A DNA stretch of 64,000 nucleotides from an uncultured Lachnospiraceae bacterium (GCA_910587715.1 CAJUMV010000017.1:12420-76419), one strand, 5' to 3'; positions 26,590 through 35,963 are shown, counted from the first letter of the stretch. The notes: generated from the letters alone by a model not told the origin. Numbers and translations: made by a program.

Positions 26590-26934
26590 ATGGATGAAGA
26601 TAAGAGAATCGTGCTCTGCGGCGCGAACGCCTATGAGCAGAAATATTATTTTAACGAAAAATTTGATAAGATTCCGCAGTCCATCAAAGATGAGCTGCAC
26701 ATCATCTGCGTGTTGTTTACGGAGGAAGTGGGCGGCATCTTTACGATTGTTTTCGAGGAGGACGGCAGCATTTCTTTAGAGACGGACGCGGAGGAGGATG
26801 ACCTGCTCTATGATGACATCAGCAGCGGTCTTTTAGTCGGTGAGATTCGCAGAAACAGGCAGGAGATGCTGGAGTCTTTGCAGTTGTATTATCGGGTATT
26901 TATTCTGCACGAGGCGATACCGGTTGAAGATTGA
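26590..26934 (+). CDS. Conserved hypothetical acidic protein
   Basis: The 114-residue cytoplasmic protein is acidic, with no signal peptide, membrane helix or familiar motif. It alternates beta strands (IICVLFTEEVGGIFTIVFEE) with a C-terminal helix (EIRRNRQEMLESLQLYYRVF). I recall similar short genes beside birA/dusB/greA in Lachnospiraceae, but cannot name a function. The ATG at 26590 has GGAAGG 8 bases upstream, better than the ATG at 26584. Confidence 0.7.
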   Translation: MDEDKRIVLCGANAYEQKYYFNEKFDKIPQSIKDELHIICVLFTEEVGGIFTIVFEEDGSISLETDAEEDDLLYDDISSGLLVGEIRRNRQEMLESLQLYYRVFILHEAIPVED

Positions 26935-27023
26935 GCAGCAGCTTAGCGTTTTGGCGCCGAACCGACGCGATATAGTAGTACACGGCGCGGATGAGAAAAG
27001 GAAGCTGGATTGGGATAGAGGGC

Positions 27024-27995
27024 ATGGGTGATTTACTGAGACCGCTTGCGATAGGCGGCGTAACTCTGGAAAATAATTTAATACTGGCTCCCATGGCAGG
27101 CGTGACGGACCTGCCATTTCGTTTGCTGTGCAGCGAGCAGGGGGCGGGGCTTGCGGGGATGGAGATGGTGAGCGCCAAGGCAATTATGTACGGCAATAAA
27201 AACACGGAAGGACTGCTTGCGATACATCCGCAGGAAGGTCCCGTTTCCCTGCAGTTGTTCGGCTCCGATCCGAAGATTGTCAGCGAGATGGCGAAGCGGA
27301 TAGAGGAGCGCCCCTTTGCCGTGCTGGATATCAACATGGGCTGTCCCGTGCCGAAGATTGTGAACAATGGGGAGGGCTCGGCGTTAATGCGGGAGCCAAA
27401 GCTGGCGGGGGAGATCATTGCCGCCACGGTGAAAGCCGTGAAGAAGCCCGTCACCGTGAAAATACGCAAGGGCTTTGACGCGGATCATGTCAGTGCGGTG
27501 GAGATTGCGAAGATTGCGGAGGACGCGGGCGCGGCGGCGGTAGCGGTGCACGGCAGAACGCGGGAACAGTTTTACAGCGGGCAGGCGGACTGGGAGATCA
27601 TCACGAAGGTGAAGGAAGCGGTTTCCATTCCCGTGATTGGGAACGGGGATGTGACGGATGGGGAGAGCGCGGAAAGGATGCTTGCACAGACCGGGTGCGA
27701 CGGGGTGATGATCGGTCGTGCCGCCAGAGGAAATCCCTGGCTGTTTAAGCAGATTGCCGCTTATCTGAGAGACGGGCGGACGCTGCCTGCGCCGTCCATG
27801 GAAGAAAAAAAGAAAATGATTCTGCGCCATGCCGCGCTCCAACTGGAAGTTAAGGGAGAATACACTGGTGTCCGGGAAATGCGAAAACACCTGTCATGGT
27901 ATACGGCGGGGCTGCCCGGTTCCGCCAGACTCAGAGGGGCTGTGAATCAGGTGGAGAGCTTTGCGGAGCTGGAAAAGCTGGTGGAATCCATGTGA
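27024..27995 (+). CDS. dusB: tRNA-dihydrouridine synthase, DusB type
   Basis: The 323-residue flavoenzyme reduces uridine to dihydrouridine in the tRNA D-loop. The FMN-binding LAPMAGVTDLPFR, catalytic Cys107 in INMGCPVPKIVNNG, VKIRKGFD, VHGRTREQFYSG and MIGRAARGNPW are all diagnostic. I chose ATG 27024, since it gives the usual short lead before the first strand; an ATG at 26991 adds 11 residues. The RBS (GAGGG) is only 3 bases away, so the start is not certain. Confidence 0.93.
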   Translation: MGDLLRPLAIGGVTLENNLILAPMAGVTDLPFRLLCSEQGAGLAGMEMVSAKAIMYGNKNTEGLLAIHPQEGPVSLQLFGSDPKIVSEMAKRIEERPFAVLDINMGCPVPKIVNNGEGSALMREPKLAGEIIAATVKAVKKPVTVKIRKGFDADHVSAVEIAKIAEDAGAAAVAVHGRTREQFYSGQADWEIITKVKEAVSIPVIGNGDVTDGESAERMLAQTGCDGVMIGRAARGNPWLFKQIAAYLRDGRTLPAPSMEEKKKMILRHAALQLEVKGEYTGVREMRKHLSWYTAGLPGSARLRGAVNQVESFAELEKLVESM

Positions 27996-28056
27996 ATATT
28001 TGAAATATAAAAACATATACTGTGTCAGAACCAGAGACAGGCACAGGAGAAATCTG

Positions 28057-28890
28057 ATGGAAGCAGAGAGCATTGTCTATTTTCATCCCATGCAGGACAG
28101 GTATAAAATGACCGCGGCAAAGAGACACTGGTGGGAGAGCGCAACACTTCCGGCAGCGGTTTTGCCGGCGGAGACGGCGGGCGGTTTTTTTGTGCCCGTG
28201 GACTGTCCGGTTCCGCCTTTTTCCTATAAAAAGAAACCGTGGCAGGAGGAAACTTTGCAGCAGGCAATGGAGCGCGTGCTGCACAGCGCGCCGGGTATGG
28301 CAGACGCGTATCTTCATCCACAGATAATGACGCTTGTGTCAGAAACAAACAAAACCCGCTGGGAACCGCGCCGGGAGACGGTGGAAGGGCTGGCGGCGGC
28401 TCTGCTGGCGGCTTGCGCGGCTGACTGTTTGTATCGCGGGGGCAGGGTAAATGTGCTGCTCGGCAGTCCGGAAGATACCGATTGGCAGATGGAGATGACG
28501 AGACACCTTCTGTCACCTTATCTGCCAAGAATCAACAGCCTTACCTTCTATTATGAGGAGGTGGAGGGAACGGATATCTGGGAGGAGACGGCGGAGGAAC
28601 TGGAAACGTACGGATACGAATACGGACTTGTGCCCGCCATGAAGCCTTATCTGGCTTCGGAAGAAGGGCTTCGCTGCGGCAGGGAAAAATGCGGCGGGGT
28701 GATTCTGGACTATGCGGACACGCCCAGGCATCCCCGGGTGGAGCGGGAGGGTCAGACGGTCTATGCGGATTTGACTTCCCATCCGGAAAAGGAGCTAAGC
28801 TGTGCCAGAAAAAACGGGCGCCTGCTCTATAGTTCACCCCTCAAATATCTTGACACTGTAGTGAAAAATGAGTATTATAGAAAAATATGA
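28057..28890 (+). CDS. Conserved hypothetical protein between dusB and greA
   Basis: The 277-residue protein has no motif I can assign. It lacks signal peptide and membrane helices. The central part (VEGLAAALLAACAADCLYRGG, then VNVLLGSP) suggests an alpha/beta fold, and the tail (VILDYADTPRHPRV, ADLTSH) a second strand-rich part. Many Trp and Tyr residues occur near the N-terminus. ATG 28057 follows CAGGAG by 9 bases; a longer frame from 27961 would overlap dusB. It overlaps upstream sequence of greA only by its last codons and seems co-transcribed with it. Confidence 0.65.
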   Translation: MEAESIVYFHPMQDRYKMTAAKRHWWESATLPAAVLPAETAGGFFVPVDCPVPPFSYKKKPWQEETLQQAMERVLHSAPGMADAYLHPQIMTLVSETNKTRWEPRRETVEGLAAALLAACAADCLYRGGRVNVLLGSPEDTDWQMEMTRHLLSPYLPRINSLTFYYEEVEGTDIWEETAEELETYGYEYGLVPAMKPYLASEEGLRCGREKCGGVILDYADTPRHPRVEREGQTVYADLTSHPEKELSCARKNGRLLYSSPLKYLDTVVKNEYYRKI

Positions 28891-28918
28891 AAAGCGTCAG
28901 AAAGGAAGATTTTTTACC

Positions 28919-29401
28919 ATGCATGAGAAAAAGAACATTTTAACTTATGAAGGCTTGCGCAAGTACGAGGATGAGTTACATGATTTAAAAGTCGTAAAGC
29001 GTAAGGAAGTGGCTCAGAAAATCAAGGAGGCAAGAGAGCAGGGCGACCTCTCCGAGAACGCCGAGTACGATGCGGCGAAAGATGAGCAGCGTGATATTGA
29101 GGCGAGGATTGAGGAATTGGAAAAAATCCTGAAAAATGCCGAGGTTGTGGTGGAGGACGAGGTTGACCTCGACAAGATTAACATCGGCTGTCAGGTGAAG
29201 ATACTGGATGTGGAGTTCAATGAGGAGCTGGAATATAAGATTGTAGGCTCCACCGAGGCAAACAGCTTAAAGGGGAAGATTTCCAACGAGTCCCCCGTGG
29301 GCAAGGCGCTGATTGGCAGCAAGGTTGGCGAGACGGTAGAGGTGGAGACGCAGGCGGGCGTGATTAAGTACAAGGTTTTGGAGATCCAACGGTCTAACTG
29401 A
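28919..29401 (+). CDS. greA: Transcription elongation factor GreA
   Basis: The 160-residue protein rescues backtracked RNA polymerase by stimulating transcript cleavage. The N-terminal coiled coil carries the tip residues in LSENAEYDAAKDEQ (family Asp/Glu pair), and the C-terminal globular domain ends with GKALIGSKVGETVEVE. ATG 28919 follows AAAGGAAG and gives the family length of 158-160 residues. It is followed closely by lysS, a frequent arrangement in Firmicutes. Confidence 0.96.
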   Translation: MHEKKNILTYEGLRKYEDELHDLKVVKRKEVAQKIKEAREQGDLSENAEYDAAKDEQRDIEARIEELEKILKNAEVVVEDEVDLDKINIGCQVKILDVEFNEELEYKIVGSTEANSLKGKISNESPVGKALIGSKVGETVEVETQAGVIKYKVLEIQRSN

Positions 29402-29460
29402 ACGCAAAGAACGCGTCCAGTCAGACATATATGCGCACGATTATGAGAAAGGACAGCAGT

Positions 29461-31590
29461 ATGGCGGATACACAGAATAAACAGCAGGAACAGGATATTA
29501 ACCAGCTTTTGAAGGTGCGTCGGGAGAAGCTTGCGGCATTGCAGGAAGCAGGCAGGGATCCGTTTCAGATGACTAAATATGACGTAACCCATCACAGTCA
29601 GGAAATCAAGGATGCTTTTGACGCGCTGGAAGGCAAAACCGTTTCTATTGCGGGGCGTGTCATGAGCAAGCGCGTGATGGGCAAGGCGTCTTTTTGTAAT
29701 GTGCAGGATCTGCAGGGGGATATGCAGGTTTATGTGGCGAGGGACAGCGTGGGCGAGGAGCCTTACGCCGATTTCAAAAAATATGACGTGGGTGACATCG
29801 TAGGCGTCGAGGGCGAGGTCTTTAAGACCAAAACCGGCGAGATTTCCGTTCATGCATCGAAAGTGACACTGCTGTCAAAAAGTTTGCAGATTCTTCCCGA
29901 GAAATATCACGGTCTGGTGAATACGGATATCCGTTACCGGCAGAGATATACGGATTTGATCATGAATGCGGACGTCAAAAAGACGTTCGTTATGCGCTCC
30001 CAAATCATCAGTGCCATCAGGCGGTATCTGGACGGACAGGGATTTTTGGAGGTGGAGACGCCCATGCTCGTGTCCAATGCGGGCGGCGCGGCGGCAAGAC
30101 CGTTCGAGACCCATTACAATGCGCTTGACGAGGATGTGAAGCTGCGCATTTCTCTGGAATTATATTTGAAAAGGCTGATTGTAGGCGGCATGGAGCGCGT
30201 CTATGAGATTGGGCGCGTGTTCCGCAACGAAGGACTGGACGCCAGACATAATCCCGAGTTTACCTTGATGGAGCTGTATCAGGCTTACACCGATTACAAC
30301 GGGATGATGGATTTGACGGAAAATATGTTCCGCCATGTGGCGAAAGAGGTCTGCGGCACGACCACCGTGCCTTATGGGGATGTGGAAATCGATTTGGGCA
30401 AGCCTTTTGAGCGGATTACCATGGTGGAAGCCGTGAAGAAATATACGGGTGTGGATTTTGACGAAGTGCCCGACACGGCGGCTGCGAAGAAGATTGCGGA
30501 CGAGAAGGGCATACACTACGAGGAGCGCCATACGAAGGGCGATATCATCAATCTCTTTTTTGAGGAGTTTGTGGAGGAGCATCTGGTGCAGCCCACCTTC
30601 GTCATGGATCATCCCGTGGAGATTTCGCCCCTCACCAAGAGAAAGCCGGACAAGCCGGACTACGTGGAGCGTTTCGAGCTGTTTATCACGGCGCGGGAAA
30701 TGTGCAACGCCTATTCCGAGTTAAACGACCCAATCGACCAGCGGGAGCGGTTTAAAGCGCAGGAGGCGGCGCTCGCGGCGGGCGACGAGGAAGCCAACAC
30801 AACGGACGAAGACTTTATGAACGCGCTGGAGATTGGTATGCCTCCCACGGGCGGCATCGGGTACGGCATTGACAGGCTGGTGATGTTACTCACCAATTCC
30901 CCTGCGATTCGTGACGTGCTGTTGTTCCCGACGATGAAGAGCCTGGATAAAAAGCCTTCCGACACGGCAAAGTCCGCGAAAAAGCCTACGGGCGGCGAGG
31001 CGAAGAAGAGCAGTGTGACGCGCGAACAGGCACTGGAACTTTTGAAAAAATACAACAAGGAGCCGTTCCATATTCAGCACGCGCTGACGGTGGAAGGCGT
31101 GATGCGCTGGTACGCGAAAGAGCTTGGTTATGAGGCGGAAGAAGAGTTCTGGGGCATCACCGGACTTTTGCATGATATCGATTTTGAGCTTTATCCTGAT
31201 GAGCACTGCAAGAAAGCGCCGGAGCTTCTGCGCGAGGGCGGCGTGAGCGAGGATATGATTTACGCGGTCTGCTCTCACGGCTACGGGCTTTGCAGTGAGG
31301 AAGAGCCAAAACTTGAAATGGAGAAAGTGTTGTTCGCGGCGGATGAACTGACGGGATTGATTTGGTCGTGTGCGCTGATGCGTCCTTCTAAGAGCACGAT
31401 GGACATGGAAGTCAAGAGCCTGAAAAAGAAGTTTAAGGACAAGAAGTTCGCGGCGGGCTGTTCCAGAGAGGTAATCGCGCAAGGCGCGGAAATGCTCGGC
31501 TGGGAGCTGGACGACCTGTTTGATAAGACCATTCAGGCGATGAGAAGCTGCGAGGCGGACGTGGCTGCGGCGATGGAGCAGAACGCGTGA
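29461..31590 (+). CDS. lysS: Lysyl-tRNA synthetase (class II) fused to an HD domain
   Basis: Residues 1 to about 490 are a complete class II LysRS: OB-fold anticodon domain (about 50-140), motif 2 (RVFRNEGLDARHNPEFTL) and motif 3 (GIGYGIDRLVMLL). After a Lys/Ser-rich linker (about 492-516) comes an unusual 190-residue extension that looks like an HD phosphohydrolase: His540 in HALTVEG, the His571-Asp572 pair in GLLHDIDFE, CSHGYG and AADELTGL. Bacterial LysRS is normally about 490-510 residues, so this enzyme is 709 residues because of the fusion. ATG 29461 has AAAGGA 8 bases upstream. Substrate of the HD part is unknown; nucleotides such as AppppA or alarmones, or tRNA ends, are conceivable. 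Confidence 0.93.
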   Translation: MADTQNKQQEQDINQLLKVRREKLAALQEAGRDPFQMTKYDVTHHSQEIKDAFDALEGKTVSIAGRVMSKRVMGKASFCNVQDLQGDMQVYVARDSVGEEPYADFKKYDVGDIVGVEGEVFKTKTGEISVHASKVTLLSKSLQILPEKYHGLVNTDIRYRQRYTDLIMNADVKKTFVMRSQIISAIRRYLDGQGFLEVETPMLVSNAGGAAARPFETHYNALDEDVKLRISLELYLKRLIVGGMERVYEIGRVFRNEGLDARHNPEFTLMELYQAYTDYNGMMDLTENMFRHVAKEVCGTTTVPYGDVEIDLGKPFERITMVEAVKKYTGVDFDEVPDTAAAKKIADEKGIHYEERHTKGDIINLFFEEFVEEHLVQPTFVMDHPVEISPLTKRKPDKPDYVERFELFITAREMCNAYSELNDPIDQRERFKAQEAALAAGDEEANTTDEDFMNALEIGMPPTGGIGYGIDRLVMLLTNSPAIRDVLLFPTMKSLDKKPSDTAKSAKKPTGGEAKKSSVTREQALELLKKYNKEPFHIQHALTVEGVMRWYAKELGYEAEEEFWGITGLLHDIDFELYPDEHCKKAPELLREGGVSEDMIYAVCSHGYGLCSEEEPKLEMEKVLFAADELTGLIWSCALMRPSKSTMDMEVKSLKKKFKDKKFAAGCSREVIAQGAEMLGWELDDLFDKTIQAMRSCEADVAAAMEQNA

Positions 31591-31635
31591 GCGCGGATTA
31601 ATTGAAAATGAGATAGCGGATTTTCACATATTTTA

Positions 31636-31685
31636 AATAAAGCGGCGGTGAACACATAAAAATGAGTGTTGACCGCCGCTTTATT
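31636..31685. terminator. Long hairpin terminator after lysS
   Basis: Two 20-base arms, AATAAAGCGGCGGTGAACAC and its complement with one mismatch, flank a 10-base loop. A-rich and T-rich ends make it likely bidirectional. Part of the left arm recurs at 33040-33054. Confidence 0.75.
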
Positions 31686-31787
31686 GAAAGACAGGAAAAT
31701 CTGAGGCAGTCCTTTCAGGGGAAGTATCAGTGGATTTTTAAAGAGGGATGAAATATAATATTTTTATGAGAGTGAAGGAGGTGTACG

Positions 31788-32948
31788 ATGGAACAGGACC
31801 CTTTCAAAGAATATCTGAGACAGACAGAGCCAAATCAGCGCGATAGAGGGTACGCATGGAGTACCGCGATCGGATTGCAGGCTGTCGACGGTTTGAAGAC
31901 GTCCGGATATCTGATGGAGACGGCGATTCAAAATATTGAGGGCAAAATCACATTGGAGGAAGCCCGGAGGCTTTTGGACAGCTATTATAAAGAAAATCCG
32001 AAAGCGAGGGAGGAAGATGTCCGGACGGAGGAGGCGGACAAGGTATCGGTGCGGATTGCGAAGCTGCTTTCTGAAAAAGCGTTCAGTTTTACTCCCAATG
32101 AATATCTGTCCATTCACAAAAAACTGTTTATCGGCATATATAGCCATGCCGGTCAGCTTCGCGATTATAATATTACCAAGAAGGAATGGGTTCTCGATGG
32201 TGCGACCGTTCTTTACGGAAGCGCGTCTGAGCTGCGCGCAACACTGGATTATGATTTTTCTCAGGAAAAAGGCTATAGCTATAAAGGCTTGTCCATGGAT
32301 GAAGTGATTCATCATCTTGCGGTTTTTGTCTCACGGCTTTGGCAGATTCATGTTTTTGGGGAGGGAAATACGAGAACGACAGCAGTATTTTTTATTAAAT
32401 ACCTCAGAATGCTGGGATTTCAGGCGACAAATAATATTTTTGCCGAAAATGCATGGTATTTCAGAAACGCTCTGGTACGGGCAAATTATAATGACGTGAA
32501 AAAGGGAATCCATGAAACAACTGAATTTTTAGAACTGTTTTTACGGAATCTGCTTTTGGATGAGCGGCACGAACTGCATAACAGATCCATGCACATCAAT
32601 GGTATCTTTGCGGATTATCAAAAAGCAGACATTGGACGGAAGAAAGTGGACATTGAACCGAAAAAAGCGGACATTGAGCAGAAGAAAGTGGACATTGAAC
32701 CGAAAAAAGCAGACATTGGACAAGAAAAAGCAGACATTCGGCTTTTTCCGTTTTCCGTCAGGACGATTACGCATGTACAGAAAATGCAGGAAGCGTTTGG
32801 GAAAGATACCGTTTTTGGAAGAAGCGGCGTGCAGGCAGTGACGGGATTAAAGCACGCAAGGGCATCCGAACTGTTACAAATTTTGTTGGAGGCAGGGGTG
32901 ATCGTATCGGTGAGAGGGCACGGTAAAGGGAAGTATAGGTTTCAATAA
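31788..32948 (+). CDS. Fic-domain protein with heptad-repeat linker
   Basis: The 386-residue protein has the Fic catalytic motif at 188-196 (HVFGEGNTR), keeping the catalytic His, the acidic metal ligand and the Arg, but with Thr in the usual Gly/Lys place. It is expected to transfer AMP from ATP to a protein hydroxyl. Near the N-terminus, IEG at 50-52 resembles the inhibitory (S/T)xxxE(G/N) helix of class II Fic proteins, although the Ser/Thr position is Ile. Residues 279-318 are about six tandem heptads (K.DIE/G.K). The C-terminus (about 325-386) looks like a winged helix (FGRSGVQAVTGLKHARASEL). RBS GAAGGAGG. The gene is AT-richer than its neighbours and lies between near-identical 15-base sequences. 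Confidence 0.88.
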   Translation: MEQDPFKEYLRQTEPNQRDRGYAWSTAIGLQAVDGLKTSGYLMETAIQNIEGKITLEEARRLLDSYYKENPKAREEDVRTEEADKVSVRIAKLLSEKAFSFTPNEYLSIHKKLFIGIYSHAGQLRDYNITKKEWVLDGATVLYGSASELRATLDYDFSQEKGYSYKGLSMDEVIHHLAVFVSRLWQIHVFGEGNTRTTAVFFIKYLRMLGFQATNNIFAENAWYFRNALVRANYNDVKKGIHETTEFLELFLRNLLLDERHELHNRSMHINGIFADYQKADIGRKKVDIEPKKADIEQKKVDIEPKKADIGQEKADIRLFPFSVRTITHVQKMQEAFGKDTVFGRSGVQAVTGLKHARASELLQILLEAGVIVSVRGHGKGKYRFQ

Positions 32949-33062
32949 AGGGATAGGGGATATTTTTATTCAAATTAATTTTAATAAAAATGGATTGAAT
33001 AAACCACTTGATATCATATGCTAAGATGACTAGAATCAGTAAAGCGGCGGTGAAAGTAAGTT

Positions 33063-33956
33063 ATGAAAAACAAAAATAGAATCAGATTTTTCAGACGCCT
33101 TTCCCTGGCGGTACTGCTGGTCTGCCTGTTCCTGCTCGGTCAGTCCTGTTTTCAGTCGGTACGGCACAGGGCGCAGCAGGAAAATCTGAAGTCAATGGCA
33201 ATAACGGATTCGTCACAAAAACCGGCGGAAAACAGCGGTGCGTCGGATGCGGGAGACAACGGCGCGGGGCTGGCGGACAATGCGGCACAGCAGACAGACG
33301 ATGAGGCGCAGCAGGCTGACAATGCGGCAGAACGGACGGGCAGTCTGCTGTGGCAGGAGACGACTGCGGCGCCGGAACCGGTCATGCTGGACAAGTTTAC
33401 TGCATCGTATGCGGAAAACAATGACCTTGCAGGCTGGCTCTCCATTGCGGGCATGAAGATTGACTATCCCGTCATGCAGAATGAGGATGACGAATATTAT
33501 CTGCACCACGATTTTTACGGAAATGACAGCAAGTACGGCTGTCTCTATGTGAGAGCGCGCGCGGATTTGAACGACGGGATCAATTTTGTCATTTACGGGC
33601 ACAATATGAAGGACGGATCCATGTTCGGAGATTTGGATTTGTATAAGGACGAGGGCTTTTATCAGGAGCACTCTGTTATTTCTTTTGATACGCTCTATGA
33701 GGAGCGCATTTACGAGATTGTCGCGGTATTCCCTTCACAGGTTTATAGCGAAGAGGAGGATGCCTTTAAGTATTATCAGTTCTATGAGGCGGACACACAG
33801 GAAGAATTTGACGATTTTTATGACAATATCAAAGAGCTTTCCCTTTACGACACAGGCGTGGAGGCGCAGTTTGGGGATACGTTCCTGACTCTGTCCACCT
33901 GCGCCTATCATGTAACGGACGGGCGGCTTGTGGTGGTGGCGAAGCGGACGGAGTGA
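33063..33956 (+). CDS. Class B sortase
   Basis: The 297-residue enzyme has an N-terminal membrane anchor (about 15-30, LAVLLVCLFLLGQ) and an Ala/Asp/Gln-rich spacer with imperfect repeats (about 60-100, DNAAQQTDDEAQQADNAAE), then a sortase domain (about 115-297). It shows YGHNM (catalytic His), LSTCAYH (catalytic Cys) and GRLVVVAKR (catalytic Arg). The long helical part between strands and NDLAGWLSIAGMKIDYPV at the domain start indicate class B. Substrates would carry an NPQTN-like signal; none is encoded nearby. It converges on the diguanylate cyclase gene. Confidence 0.9.
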   Translation: MKNKNRIRFFRRLSLAVLLVCLFLLGQSCFQSVRHRAQQENLKSMAITDSSQKPAENSGASDAGDNGAGLADNAAQQTDDEAQQADNAAERTGSLLWQETTAAPEPVMLDKFTASYAENNDLAGWLSIAGMKIDYPVMQNEDDEYYLHHDFYGNDSKYGCLYVRARADLNDGINFVIYGHNMKDGSMFGDLDLYKDEGFYQEHSVISFDTLYEERIYEIVAVFPSQVYSEEEDAFKYYQFYEADTQEEFDDFYDNIKELSLYDTGVEAQFGDTFLTLSTCAYHVTDGRLVVVAKRTE

Positions 33957-33983
33957 GGTGTGGAGCAGGTGGAAAATCTGGAT

Positions 33984-35888
33984 TTATATGCTTGATCCTT
34001 TCCGCGCCCTCTTATTTTCATACATCCGCTCATCCGCTTCCTTCATCAGTTTTTCGTAATCCGTTGACTGTCCGGTCAGGCTGCATCCGAAAGAGAAGCG
34101 GAGAGGGACGCGTACCTGAGCGGTTATATTGGCAAACCTGTTGTTTTGCATATCGGTAAGAAGAGAAATGGTATCGGTTAATTCCTGCCCGCTGCCGTAG
34201 TGGTATAAGAATAATACAAATTCATCCCCGCCGAGCCTTGTGGACACGCAGCTTTCCGTTCCGAAATCACGGAATAAGCCGGCGATTTCCTTTAAGTACA
34301 CGTCCCCAGCATCGTGCCCGTAGGTATCGTTGATTGTTTTCAGATTATCTGCGTCTATCATAATCACCGCACTGTGCTTAAGCGCTTCCGGCTCGCTAAA
34401 CAGGGCAGCCAGCTTCTGTTCCATGCCCCGGCGGTTATACAGACCGGTCAGCGGGTCAAAGTCGCGCTCGGCTTCTATTTTCCTGCGTTTTTCCATTTCT
34501 TCCGTCACGTCGATGATGACGCCGAAAATCTCGTCCTCTTCACAGATTTCCTCCAGCTTGACATAGCGCTCCCTGCAGAAAAATACACAGGTTTCTTCGT
34601 CGGCAGGGTTTTTACGCAAATCCGCAATAAACTCCCGAAAAGCCTTGTAGTCCGCGGAAAGCCGTTCCGCTTCTCCGGGTTTCAGAGCGAGGATTTTCGG
34701 GACATGCTCGGTGATGCGGACTCTTTTCATGTGGCGGTTGTACTCGTACACGCCGATATACATATTGGTTTTGCCAAGGACATAGGACATCTTGCGGTTG
34801 TTGTCAAGGATACTTTTCTTCATTCTGTTGATATAACCGCTCAGCTCCGCAAGCTCCACGCAGCTTTGGATGTCAACGATCTCGTCCAGATTTCCCTGGG
34901 CAATGCTGTGCAGCTTTTCGTTTATGCTGTGGATGCCTTGGACCACATACCGGTTCATATAGCGGGTGACCACATAAGACAAGATCAGCGCGATGGTAAT
35001 CAGGCAGACCGCAAGCGCAGCAGTTGTGGACGGAATACGCCGGTAAAGAGCCTGACAGGAGAGAATACGCCCGATATAATTATCGCCCGTTTCCATAAAT
35101 ACGCAGTAGGAGCGTTCGCCGTTCACATCCGCATGAAAGCCTTTTTCGTGGGAGGCGACCGAATCGAGACTCAGCCCGATTTCCGAAAGATTCTTCCCGA
35201 CGCAGGATAAATCGGTAGAGCCGACAATGGCTCCGCTGTGCTTATGGACGGCGTAGTAGTCGGCGTCAGGATTGACACGGAACAGGGAAAAAAGATAGGA
35301 AAGCTCGTTTTTCTCCGTAACCTTCATGACGTTGACAGGCTCCATGCCGACCTGCACGATAAATTTTTCATCCCGGCTCCACAGGGCGGAATACTGCATC
35401 AGCTTCGCTTCTGCCGTGTTTGGCGTGATTTCCTGAACAAGACGCAGGGATTTGTCCGTGAGCATGGGCTTGAAAAACCGCATCTGCTCACCGGAGTCAA
35501 ACGTAAAATCGTAGTATTCCGGGTGAGTGCCCGCGTAAATGCGTCCTGTCGTGTCAAAAATATGGATTTCATCGACCTCCATCAGGACGGCGATTTCCTT
35601 CAATTTCTCCGCACTGTTTATGATGGCGGGTTTATTTTCGAGCATATAGGCGATTGCTTCCGCGTTGTGCAGGCAGGTCTGCCGATAAGCCTTTCTTGTC
35701 TCGGTCAGTTCTTCCTGATTTTTCGAAAGAACCTGCTCAATCTGGTGAAAGGTTTCCGTGGCGCTTGTATATGCCTGTTTCTGCTCGTGGGCAATCTGGA
35801 TATACATGATCAGGACTAAAAGGGTAATGACCAGAAAAAAGGTAACAGAACGCATATAGCGGCTGATGATATTTCTAAGGGTCTGCAT
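33984..35888 (-). CDS. Membrane diguanylate cyclase (GGDEF) with extracellular sensor
   Basis: The 634-residue protein has TM1 (about 12-31), an extracellular domain of about 240 residues resembling a Cache-type sensor, TM2 (near 280-300), a HAMP-like linker, a PAS-like part and a C-terminal GGDEF domain (about 465-630). The active site reads TRLGGDEFVLFL and the N-terminal signature is DPLTGLYNRRG. It should make cyclic di-GMP. There is no RxxD inhibitory site in the five residues before GGDEF, so product inhibition at that site is not expected. I chose the ATG at 35888 (AAAGGAG upstream); an earlier in-frame ATG at 35933 adds 15 hydrophilic residues. Divergent from the chemosensory cluster. 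Confidence 0.92.
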   Translation of the reverse strand: MQTLRNIISRYMRSVTFFLVITLLVLIMYIQIAHEQKQAYTSATETFHQIEQVLSKNQEELTETRKAYRQTCLHNAEAIAYMLENKPAIINSAEKLKEIAVLMEVDEIHIFDTTGRIYAGTHPEYYDFTFDSGEQMRFFKPMLTDKSLRLVQEITPNTAEAKLMQYSALWSRDEKFIVQVGMEPVNVMKVTEKNELSYLFSLFRVNPDADYYAVHKHSGAIVGSTDLSCVGKNLSEIGLSLDSVASHEKGFHADVNGERSYCVFMETGDNYIGRILSCQALYRRIPSTTAALAVCLITIALILSYVVTRYMNRYVVQGIHSINEKLHSIAQGNLDEIVDIQSCVELAELSGYINRMKKSILDNNRKMSYVLGKTNMYIGVYEYNRHMKRVRITEHVPKILALKPGEAERLSADYKAFREFIADLRKNPADEETCVFFCRERYVKLEEICEEDEIFGVIIDVTEEMEKRRKIEAERDFDPLTGLYNRRGMEQKLAALFSEPEALKHSAVIMIDADNLKTINDTYGHDAGDVYLKEIAGLFRDFGTESCVSTRLGGDEFVLFLYHYGSGQELTDTISLLTDMQNNRFANITAQVRVPLRFSFGCSLTGQSTDYEKLMKEADERMYENKRARKGSSI

Positions 35889-35963
35889 GGAAGTCTCCTT
35901 TGCTGCGCGTAAATGATGTCGATGATTTCGCAATTATATATCATATGCGGTTAAATATTACAT

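Noticed and set aside
32622..32741. CRISPR-like array suspected from regular 21-base repeats
   Set aside because: The repeats are contiguous without spacers and lie in frame inside the Fic gene as protein heptads.
34314..35210. 298-codon plus-strand frame inside the diguanylate cyclase gene
   Set aside because: It is the antisense of a clear GGDEF protein and has no RBS or recognisable domain.
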